Source of the DNA: SZUA-365 sp049663345
GTDB lineage: Bacteria > Bacteroidota > Ignavibacteria > SZUA-365
Reading direction: 5' to 3'
DNA length: 64,000 nt
Assembly: GCA_049663345.1 (NCBI GenBank)
Contig: JBATDG010000127.1
Location: 1 to 64,000, forward strand
Positions 43,775 through 51,622 of the stretch are shown one piece after another (position 1 is the first letter of the stretch; every line of letters begins with the position of its first letter). A program made the position numbers and the translations under genes. A model generated the notes under the pieces. It ran no database searches. It was not told the origin of the DNA and was given only the letters and a program-made list of their open reading frames with translations.

Positions 43775-44725
43775 ATGGCTAAAACAGTGCTGGAATTTGA
43801 GCGTCCAATCATCGAACTCGAAATGAAGGTCGATGAAATGCGTCGTGTTATCGATGACCTGGATTTGAACGATGAAATCGATGCACTCGAAAAGCGCGTC
43901 AACGAACTCCGTTCCTCCATCTACGGAAATCTAACCCGCTGGCAAAAAGTGCAGCTCGCCCGCCACCCGGATCGTCCCTACACCCTCGACTACATCAGGC
44001 ACATGACCACTGATTTCGTCGAATTGCACGGAGACCGCTATTACGGCGACGACCACGCCATCATCGGCGGCTTCGCTCGGATTGAAAAACAGACGGTAAT
44101 GATCATCGGCCAGCAGAAAGGACGAGACACCAAAACCAATCTCTTCCGCAATTTCGGCATGGCGAATCCTGAAGGATACCGCAAAGCGCTGCGGTTGATG
44201 GAACTGGCCGCGAAATTCAAACGTCCGATCATCACGCTCATCGACACTCCGGGAGCTTACCCCGGAATCGAAGCCGAGGAGCGTGGACAGGCTGAAGCCA
44301 TCGCCCGCAACATGTTCGAAATGACGCGTATTCCTGTACCAATTATCGTCGTCATCATTGGCGAGGGCGCTTCAGGCGGCGCGATAGGCATCGGACTTGG
44401 CGACCGCATTCTCATGCTCGAAAACACCTGGTACAATGTTATTTCTCCGGAATCCTGCTCCAGCATTCTCTGGCGCAGCTGGGATTACAAGGAACAGGCG
44501 GCAGAGGCACTCCGGCTCACCGCTCCGGATTTGCTTTCGCAAGGCATCATCGACCGCATAATTCCCGAACCGCTGGGCGGGGCACATCGGAACCATGTCG
44601 AGGCCGCACTGCTGCTCAAAACCGCGCTGATCGAGGAAATCAAGCAGCTGCGGACAGTTAAACCGGATCAGCTTCGCCGCAACCGGATAAAGAAATTCGG
44701 ACAAATGGGAGAATTCTCATCCTGA
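43775..44725 (+). CDS. accA: Acetyl-CoA carboxylase carboxyltransferase subunit alpha
   Basis: A 316-residue AccA of normal length. The N-terminal helical EFERPIIELEMKVDEM is typical, then ARHPDRPYTLDYI, FVELHGDRYYGDD, DTPGAYPGIEAEERGQAEAI, GEGASGGAIGIGLGDRILM and SPESCSSILWR. With AccD it transfers carboxyl from biotin to acetyl-CoA, the first step of fatty-acid synthesis. accD is not in the window. Its TGA overlaps the next ATG by one base. Confidence 0.97.
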   Translation: MAKTVLEFERPIIELEMKVDEMRRVIDDLDLNDEIDALEKRVNELRSSIYGNLTRWQKVQLARHPDRPYTLDYIRHMTTDFVELHGDRYYGDDHAIIGGFARIEKQTVMIIGQQKGRDTKTNLFRNFGMANPEGYRKALRLMELAAKFKRPIITLIDTPGAYPGIEAEERGQAEAIARNMFEMTRIPVPIIVVIIGEGASGGAIGIGLGDRILMLENTWYNVISPESCSSILWRSWDYKEQAAEALRLTAPDLLSQGIIDRIIPEPLGGAHRNHVEAALLLKTALIEEIKQLRTVKPDQLRRNRIKKFGQMGEFSS

Positions 44726-45138
44726 TGAATGCGGTTTCTCATGAAACGAATATCCGCGTGCGCTACGCGGATACTGACCAGATGCAGATTGTCTACAACG
44801 GAAAGTATCTCGAGTATTTCGAGGTCGGCCGTACCGAACTGCTTCGCGCAAAGGGAATGACCTATGCTGAATTTGAAAAATCCGGCACTCTGCTTCCCCT
44901 GGTTGAAGCACATTGCCGCTTTCACCAACCCGCACGTTATGATGATCTCATTTCGATCCGAAGTGAGGTTCGCGAAATTCCCCGCTCTACCATGCGCATC
45001 GACTATGAAATAAGACGCGGGAATGACGAATTATTGATTACAACCGGCTATACCATCCACGCTTTTCTCGATATTTCTTCCCAACGCCCCGTGCGTCCCC
45101 CTGCGCATTTTCTTGATGTATTCTGGCCAAACCGCTGA
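44725..45138 (+). CDS. YbgC/FadM-like acyl-CoA thioesterase
   Basis: A 137-residue hotdog protein. VRYADTDQMQIVYNGKYLEYFEVGRTELLR holds the catalytic Asp of the 4HBT/YbgC group, and the later strands end in a normal C-terminus. It hydrolyses acyl-CoA; in other bacteria it is linked to Tol-Pal or phospholipid metabolism. The TGATG overlap with accA implies co-translation. Confidence 0.88.
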   Translation: MNAVSHETNIRVRYADTDQMQIVYNGKYLEYFEVGRTELLRAKGMTYAEFEKSGTLLPLVEAHCRFHQPARYDDLISIRSEVREIPRSTMRIDYEIRRGNDELLITTGYTIHAFLDISSQRPVRPPAHFLDVFWPNR

Positions 45139-45359
45139 TTCCACCCCAATTCAAGTCTTTTCAAAACAGACCGTTAGTATTGCTAATCCGACACTGTCCT
45201 TTTTCGGCACAGTCACGCCGACTTTTCTGACAGAATTGTAAGGCCGGATTAAGCCTGCTGTAAGTTGTCCCTGCTAATTTGTTTACTGTACGCTGGAAAA
45301 TCTCCGGCGAAAAAAACGTAGTGCAGATGAACAATTGATAATGCGGACATACTGACGAT

Positions 45360-47987
45360 ATGAAGCTCTTATTTGGCATATTCTGCTTTCTCGCGGGGAC
45401 CATCTTCAACCCCGCGCCTGTCCAGGCTCAGAACGGGTATCCTTCCCGGACAGAGATGCTTGCATCAATAAGATCTGGAAGTCCTCAACGCATCACGTAT
45501 GCCCTGGAAAACATCAAGCACGACGCTCTCTCACAAACACTGTATGCAAACCTGTACAAGCTCGCAGGATCTGAGCCATCCTCCCAAATCGAAGCTTCCG
45601 CAGCCGCGAAAGCTCTCGGATTAGTTCTGCTTGCAGGCTGCGATGATAAGTTGATCCCGCTTTCACAGCAGGAATTCACGAATAGAATGTCCCAGCTCGA
45701 ACAGCTGCTTCTCAACATCGATCCTGCCGTCAGCAACGTCGCCGAGGAATTTCAGTGGCGGGCTGTTGAATTGATGCAGTTCGCCACCGCCTATGACTTT
45801 TATCGCGCAGCACGCGGAGAAGCTCTTCCGGCCGCCGAACAGCGCATTGCAGCGTTCGCGGACAATGCCGTCAAGCAGCTGCGCAACGGGTTCGTCGTCC
45901 GCAACAATCTTTCGGTCAAACTTGCGGCTGCGGCGGGCTACGCCGCTTTAATACTCCGCGGAGAAACTCTTCAAGGGACGCAATTCACACCCGAACAGTG
46001 GTTCGAGACCGCCTTTCTTCATATCGAATCCACGCTCTTTGAATATCAGAGCAGTCCGGACGGTTATTACGGATACAGCGAAGGTCCGTGGTATTTCCGT
46101 TATGCGATGCAGAACCTGATTCCCTTCTTCCTCGCAATTGACGTCACCTATGATGGCGGTGTGCTTGTTGTGAAGGGAAAAGAGGTTCGCAGTCCCCTGA
46201 GGGATCCGAAATATCTCCGCCTCTTCGAATGGATTGCCACTCTTCGCATGCCCGACGGCATGCTTCCGCCGTTCGAAGACACCTACATGAATGCATGGTT
46301 CCCTGAGGCAGCGATGGTTGCCGCCATGCAGCCCGACGCATCATGGCTTGCGTGGTCGAATTTCGAGAGCGCCGGAAAGGCCTTCTGTAATGAAAAACTT
46401 TCTGCCTCCCTTTCGCGCAACTTCGATGCCCGGGTCGAATACCTGCTGAGCAATGCGACCCCTCCCACCACTGCGCCCTCACTGCCGCTCTCCCGCATCA
46501 TGCCTGAAGCTGGCTACGCCGTGTTCCGCAGCAGTTGGAATGCCGACGCGCGGTATTTCGCCCTGATCGGGAAAAACGGGATAGCGCGCACACACCGCTC
46601 GCCTGTCGGCAGTGGACATAAGCATGCAAACGAAACGGCATTCATTCTCCAGGCCGGCGGTGAAATGCTCGCCATCGAGCCTGGCTACTATAACAGCAGC
46701 GAACGCGAAGAACTCGTTTTCGGCCGCAACCACAATATTGTTCTCGTTGACGGGAAAGGTCCTGACAGCACATCCTGGGGCACCTTCCTCTTTGGCGTCG
46801 ATGCATTCATGTCAGACACTCTTACCTGCAGCGACGCAGGCATGGTCAGCATTCGCACATCGTATCAATCAGCGAACATCGAACGCCGCGCGACAGTGCT
46901 CGGCGGGACCTTCGTCGTACTAGCAGACAGAGTCAGTTCGACCTACCCGCGCGAATTCACCGATCAGCTGCACGGCAACGGGCTCGCCTCCTCTGCAACG
47001 TATGCCGCGGACTGCGGCCAGCAGAAAGCAACCTGGACAAGTAACGCGATGTCGCTTCATGCTGTCGTTTCCAGCACAGCGGGCGCTCCTTCGCAGACAA
47101 CGGAAACGCGCCGTCATGCCCCTGCGGGCGGCCAGTTCGCTGAACACAGCGCACTCTACTCCACCCGCTGCGGAACTGATGTCACCTTCCACTCTCTGCT
47201 CATCGCTGCTCCTTCATCGGATAAAGTGACGACGACTGTGCTGCAGCAGTGTGAAGGATTGTCCGCACTCTCCGCGAAATACAACAACAAAGAACTTCTC
47301 TCATTACTAAATGCGACCGGTGCCTCCACGTCTGCCGTCCTTCCCTCGCTGGGGATGGTCAACACCGATGCTTCCGCATTTCATTGCGTCCTCAATTCTG
47401 CTGGCAGGCCGGATGTATGGATGCTCGATGGAGGCAGCTTCATCCAGTCTGACGGCCGGTTGCTGCTGTCTTCATCAATAAAATTACTTGCTGTTCTCGC
47501 CTTCGAAGGCAGCAGCATTCGTCTGCATGTGCGCGGCGACGCCCCCGCGACGCTGCAGCTGTTTGTCCCTTTCACGGTCGCTACGGTTTCCGGCAAAGGC
47601 ATTGCGCATTGGGAACGGGCTGGCAACATGCTGCGCATTGAGCTCGCCGATGCCAATACGGATGTGACCATTTCAATGACTTCCGTACTCACCGGCGCGG
47701 ATGCGCTCACAGTATTGCCGCAGCAGCCGCAATTATTCGCACCGTATCCGCAGCCGCTCACAACAGGCTCCGTAGCGACCTGCACGTTCACCCTGCCGGG
47801 TGCTGCAGAAGCAAGCCTCAGTCTGTGGGATGCCCTCGGTCGCCTCTGTTCATTTGAACAGCAGGCACATTATCAGGCAGGAACGCACACGGCGGTTCTC
47901 CCGACTACGGGACTTCACACCGGCGTGTATTTCATCCGTCTGCAATCCGGCTCGCATGTTCAGCTGCAGCGATTGTCGATTCGATAA
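45360..47987 (+). CDS. Heparinase II/III-like polysaccharide lyase with T9SS sorting domain
   Basis: An 875-residue secreted protein. Signal MKLLFGIFCFLAGTIFNPAPVQAQ; alpha/alpha toroid region (about 30-370), then a heparinase II/III-like beta-sandwich with SGHKHANETAFILQAGGEML and IEPGYY, where the His is the expected metal/catalytic position. The last 75 residues (FAPYPQPLTTGSVATCTFTL ... GVYFIRLQSG) are a T9SS type A sorting domain, so it is exported across the outer membrane and anchored or released. It would attack uronic-acid polysaccharides; the substrate is unknown. The 221-bp region upstream shows no convincing promoter. Confidence 0.78.
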   Translation: MKLLFGIFCFLAGTIFNPAPVQAQNGYPSRTEMLASIRSGSPQRITYALENIKHDALSQTLYANLYKLAGSEPSSQIEASAAAKALGLVLLAGCDDKLIPLSQQEFTNRMSQLEQLLLNIDPAVSNVAEEFQWRAVELMQFATAYDFYRAARGEALPAAEQRIAAFADNAVKQLRNGFVVRNNLSVKLAAAAGYAALILRGETLQGTQFTPEQWFETAFLHIESTLFEYQSSPDGYYGYSEGPWYFRYAMQNLIPFFLAIDVTYDGGVLVVKGKEVRSPLRDPKYLRLFEWIATLRMPDGMLPPFEDTYMNAWFPEAAMVAAMQPDASWLAWSNFESAGKAFCNEKLSASLSRNFDARVEYLLSNATPPTTAPSLPLSRIMPEAGYAVFRSSWNADARYFALIGKNGIARTHRSPVGSGHKHANETAFILQAGGEMLAIEPGYYNSSEREELVFGRNHNIVLVDGKGPDSTSWGTFLFGVDAFMSDTLTCSDAGMVSIRTSYQSANIERRATVLGGTFVVLADRVSSTYPREFTDQLHGNGLASSATYAADCGQQKATWTSNAMSLHAVVSSTAGAPSQTTETRRHAPAGGQFAEHSALYSTRCGTDVTFHSLLIAAPSSDKVTTTVLQQCEGLSALSAKYNNKELLSLLNATGASTSAVLPSLGMVNTDASAFHCVLNSAGRPDVWMLDGGSFIQSDGRLLLSSSIKLLAVLAFEGSSIRLHVRGDAPATLQLFVPFTVATVSGKGIAHWERAGNMLRIELADANTDVTISMTSVLTGADALTVLPQQPQLFAPYPQPLTTGSVATCTFTLPGAAEASLSLWDALGRLCSFEQQAHYQAGTHTAVLPTTGLHTGVYFIRLQSGSHVQLQRLSIR

Positions 47988-48032
47988 ACACCACGTAAAT
48001 GATGAAAGATTTTTCATAGAGGAGTAGGTATC

Positions 48033-50072
48033 ATGATCAGTCAAACACTACCATCAAAGCCCCCGGTTGCCTGGGCACTTGCCTTCTCGGCATTAGTTAT
48101 CGCGGCAACGCTTTTCGGCGGCTGTTCCGAACCGCTGGCTCCGGTACTTCCCGTGTGGGATATCGACGCCAACGTGCCGCTGATCAATCATACATACACG
48201 ATGCAGGATATGCTGACGGACGATGATATGCTTCGCATAACTGCGGACGGAGATCAGGTACTCGTCATTACGCAGCATTACCCGATTGAAGCAATCAATC
48301 TGGGTGATCATCTCCGCATAGCCGATTATGAATTCCGCGCCTCGGAAACCTTTGATGCGGTGCGATTTGAAATCCCGGACTACCTCGACCAGCAATTGAA
48401 CGTGTTCACGCTGTTCCCAAACCTTCCGAAGGGCTCGCAAGTCGTCAATTCCATTCGCAATGATCTCGGTGTAAGCATCGCAATCGACACGAAGGAATAT
48501 TTTGAAGAAATGACCTTCGCAAAAGGTCAGCTCGGACTTGACTTCATCAACAATACGCCGGTGCCCCTCCGTCTGGAAAACATCAAGCTTCTCGATGGCG
48601 GCGGCAGCACTATCGGACAGACCAGCTACGCCAATTTCATCCAACCGGGACAGCGCATCACGCTTCCAATGATGAAGCTTGACGGACTCAAGTTGACAAA
48701 CAACATGCACCTGGCCTTTGATATTTCGTCACCCGGGAGCGGCGGCAAATCCGTCGACGTCACCAGCGCCATGAGTCTTGGTGTGAAGGGCACACTCACG
48801 GATACGGACATCCTCTCCGTGCGCGGCTTCGTTCCTTCGCAGGACCTGAGCTACAATCGTTCCGTCAACATCACAAACGGAAGCGGTCTCCGCATTCGCG
48901 ATGGACTTGTACGCAGCGGCGTGCTGCAGCTCACTGTGAACAATTATTTCACTGTTGGCGCAGATGTCGCAGTCACTGTACAGAACGCAACGAAATCCGG
49001 TGCGCCGGTTTCCGCCACCACGCATGTAAATCCCAAGAGCAACAAGACCATCAGCATTGATCTCGCCGGAGCAGCGCTGCTTCTGCAGAATGAAACCGAC
49101 CTCTCCTACAGTGCGCATATCGTCACGGACGATGCGAGCACCAAGGCGGTGTATGTGCATCGTGACGACAGCGTCGCGGTCACAGGACGCCTCAAGGAGG
49201 TGTTCCTCGCATCCATGACAGGCACTCTCGCACCGACCACGCTCCGCGTGCGCAAAATGGAATCTTCGAATTTCAATCTCGACAAGACTATCGCAGGCTC
49301 GATCAAACTTTCAGAGGCCCGCATGTGGGTCGCGCTTCGCAATGACGCGCTGCTGCCGGTTGGTGTGAGTTCGGCCACGGTACTTGGAAAAAACGTCAGC
49401 GGTTCGAGTGCGAAAATGAATGTCATTCCCGTCGACATCGCAGGTAAATCGCAGACGACCATCCAGTTTGAAAATTCGCAGGTGGTGAATTTCCTCAACT
49501 CTTTTTCGCCGGAATATCCTGACAGTCTCGGGATGGAGGGCGAATTCGTCCTCAACCCGGAACACGCCTACGGCAGCGCGACATCCGATGATCGACTCAC
49601 TGGCGATTTGTATGTCGAATTTCCGATGCGCTTCACCCAGATGAGCGGCAGCATCACCGACACAGTTGAAATGGTGATTGATGAAGAAAGCCGCCACAAG
49701 CTCGCCGAAGTGAACGAAGGAACGCTCACCTTCGATCTTGAAAATCACCTGCCGACTGCAGTGATTATCGAGCCCGAGTTCCTCGATAAAAATTATCGTC
49801 CGCTCTTGACGCCGGTTCCCGTTGACGGTCAGCCCCTCAGCGTAACGGCGGCGCCTGTGGATGCCAACGGCTTTGTCAGCCGCTCGGTGTTCGAGAAAAT
49901 CGCGCTGCACTTCTCAGCTGGAGATTTCGCTTTGTTGGCGAAGGCAGCATTCATTCGCTTCCGCATCTCCTTCAATGCGAAGGAAAGCGGCGGAGCATTC
50001 CGTTCCACCGATTATGTGAGGGTTCGCGGATATGCGCGTCTCAATGTCAGCACCGCGATCACAGAGAAATGA
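48033..50072 (+). CDS. Large uncharacterised lipoprotein
   Basis: A 679-residue protein. ALVIAATLFGGC is a lipobox-ended signal; the mature chain starts SEPLAPVLPVWDIDANVPL. The rest looks beta-rich with repeated sandwich-like segments (for example VNNYFTVGADVAVTVQNATK and VALRNDALLPVGVSSATVLG), resembling surface adhesin/LEA-like folds, but I recognise no family. AGAGGAGTAGG precedes the ATG. It probably forms an operon with the genes either side, as its end overlaps the leader of the next. Confidence 0.72.
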   Translation: MISQTLPSKPPVAWALAFSALVIAATLFGGCSEPLAPVLPVWDIDANVPLINHTYTMQDMLTDDDMLRITADGDQVLVITQHYPIEAINLGDHLRIADYEFRASETFDAVRFEIPDYLDQQLNVFTLFPNLPKGSQVVNSIRNDLGVSIAIDTKEYFEEMTFAKGQLGLDFINNTPVPLRLENIKLLDGGGSTIGQTSYANFIQPGQRITLPMMKLDGLKLTNNMHLAFDISSPGSGGKSVDVTSAMSLGVKGTLTDTDILSVRGFVPSQDLSYNRSVNITNGSGLRIRDGLVRSGVLQLTVNNYFTVGADVAVTVQNATKSGAPVSATTHVNPKSNKTISIDLAGAALLLQNETDLSYSAHIVTDDASTKAVYVHRDDSVAVTGRLKEVFLASMTGTLAPTTLRVRKMESSNFNLDKTIAGSIKLSEARMWVALRNDALLPVGVSSATVLGKNVSGSSAKMNVIPVDIAGKSQTTIQFENSQVVNFLNSFSPEYPDSLGMEGEFVLNPEHAYGSATSDDRLTGDLYVEFPMRFTQMSGSITDTVEMVIDEESRHKLAEVNEGTLTFDLENHLPTAVIIEPEFLDKNYRPLLTPVPVDGQPLSVTAAPVDANGFVSRSVFEKIALHFSAGDFALLAKAAFIRFRISFNAKESGGAFRSTDYVRVRGYARLNVSTAITEK

Positions 50073-50098
50073 TTGACGAGCAAAGGAAAAGAATACCA

Positions 50099-51484
50099 AT
50101 GAAAAAGCTACGATACATACTTGCCTCCCTCCTGCTCACCGCCGCACTTGTTTCGACGGCAGCATCGCAGACCATCGGCACCAGCGCACGTCTGACCGGC
50201 ATGGGCAACAGCAGCGCCGGACTTGTGCGCGGTCTTGATGCGCTCAATGTCAATCCAGCGCAGCTCGTTCCCAACGACGGCGTGACGGTATCCTTAGGCA
50301 TACTGCCTTTCGGAGCCCAGGCCGGAGCGGATTTCATGGATTACGCCACCTACGAAAAATATTTCACAGGCACTGCGAGTGACCGAGGCAAGCGTGAACC
50401 TACCTATCTGAGTACATTGGATAAACAGGCGATACTCGGCACGTTTCAGGGAGATATCGGACATTTCACCCATGATATCCGCTATCAGCTGGGCGGAATC
50501 ATGGTATCGACGAAATTCTTCACCATCGGTATGAGCGTGACTGAACGCACTGGCAGCAACATCTCGCTCCCCCGTTCTTTCGCAGAGTTCACATTTTTCG
50601 GAAACGAACCCGGAAAGCAATTTGATTTTTCTAACACCGAAGTTTCTTCGTCCTGGACACGAGACTACGCGGTGACCGTTGCACAGGAATTCCGCCTCTA
50701 CAGGCAGATTCCTGTTCTTATCGGAGCCAGCGTCAAGCTCGTGCACGGCTATGGGTATTTCGGTCTCGAACGCTTCAACAGCAGCTTCATCACAGATCCG
50801 GAAACCTATGAAGTGCGTGGGACAGCCGACATGGTTGCCCGCTATGCAGGATCCGAGGACTGGATGTTTGCGAACAATGATTTCCATTACACGATGTTTC
50901 CCGATCCTGTCGGCAGCGGATTCGGCTTCGACATCGGTACAAACGTTCAGTTCAGCCGCAGTTTCAGCGTAGGCGTCAGTCTCGTCGATCTCGGTTCCGT
51001 CACCTGGAATCGCAGAGCGCATGAAATTTCGGCAAACGAGGATTTCGTCATCGATGATATCACCACAACAAACCAGGTGGATGAAATCCAGAATCGCCTC
51101 AACGGCCAGGAGTATGAGATTTCCTCTTTCTCCACGCCGCTTCCTTCCGCGATGATCATATCCGGCGTGCTGACCGTGCCTGACATGCCCCGCAAGGGAC
51201 GCAACTGGCATTTCACCGCCGCATACCGTCAGGGATTCAATGACGTTGCCGGGAACAGTACCGGTCCACGCCTTGGTCTCGGGACGGAAATCGAACTCCT
51301 GTACAACGTGGCCTTCCGTCTGGGCGCGAATTTCGGCGGCCTCCGCCCGGTAACTTTTGCAGCCGGTTTCGGACTTATCGCCGACAACTTCAAGCTTGAC
51401 ATCGGCACGATGGACATCACGCCGCATCTGACGCAATCGTACAGTGCCGTGGCAGTGGGCATCAGTTCCCACTGGGACATCTAG
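50099..51484 (+). CDS. Outer-membrane beta-barrel protein (PorV/FadL or DUF5723-like)
   Basis: A 461-residue protein. Signal MKKLRYILASLLLTAALVSTAASQ; TIGTSARLTGMGNSSAGLVRGLDALNVNPAQL is typical of the PorV/OmpP1-like N-terminus, and amphipathic strands fill the remainder up to YSAVAVGISSHWDI, a barrel-end aromatic. PorV-like proteins shuttle T9SS cargo; a structural barrel is equally possible. The ATG at 50099 has AAAGGAAAAG and lies just after the preceding stop. Confidence 0.7.
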   Translation: MKKLRYILASLLLTAALVSTAASQTIGTSARLTGMGNSSAGLVRGLDALNVNPAQLVPNDGVTVSLGILPFGAQAGADFMDYATYEKYFTGTASDRGKREPTYLSTLDKQAILGTFQGDIGHFTHDIRYQLGGIMVSTKFFTIGMSVTERTGSNISLPRSFAEFTFFGNEPGKQFDFSNTEVSSSWTRDYAVTVAQEFRLYRQIPVLIGASVKLVHGYGYFGLERFNSSFITDPETYEVRGTADMVARYAGSEDWMFANNDFHYTMFPDPVGSGFGFDIGTNVQFSRSFSVGVSLVDLGSVTWNRRAHEISANEDFVIDDITTTNQVDEIQNRLNGQEYEISSFSTPLPSAMIISGVLTVPDMPRKGRNWHFTAAYRQGFNDVAGNSTGPRLGLGTEIELLYNVAFRLGANFGGLRPVTFAAGFGLIADNFKLDIGTMDITPHLTQSYSAVAVGISSHWDI

Positions 51485-51567
51485 AGTTTCCGCGGCAACG
51501 CGGGAAAACCAACCTACCTACCTTCCTCATACTTCCTCGCCGGACCCGGCTCCGCGGTTTCGGCAGC

Positions 51568-51603
51568 TACATGCAAGCTTTTCCGGCTTGCATGTACTTT
51601 TTT
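51568..51603 (+). terminator. Intrinsic terminator before the patatin gene
   Basis: TACATGCAAGC (51568-51578), 7-base loop, GCTTGCATGTA (51586-51596), then C and a T-run (51598-51603). A perfect 11-bp stem, ending only 19 bp before the next start codon. Confidence 0.85.
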
Positions 51604-51618
51604 ATGGACGTACTTTTT
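51587..51618 (+). promoter_or_regulatory. Candidate promoter for the patatin gene
   Basis: CTTG (51587-51590), 20 bp, TACTTTTT (51611-51618). If real, transcription starts at or beside the ATG at 51623, so the message would be leaderless. This fits the lack of a Shine-Dalgarno sequence, but the boxes overlap the terminator arm. Confidence 0.3.
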
Positions 51619-51622
51619 CGGG

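Noticed and set aside
50294..51472. 392-codon minus-strand ORF
   Set aside because: Antisense to the outer-membrane barrel gene; no signal or domain.
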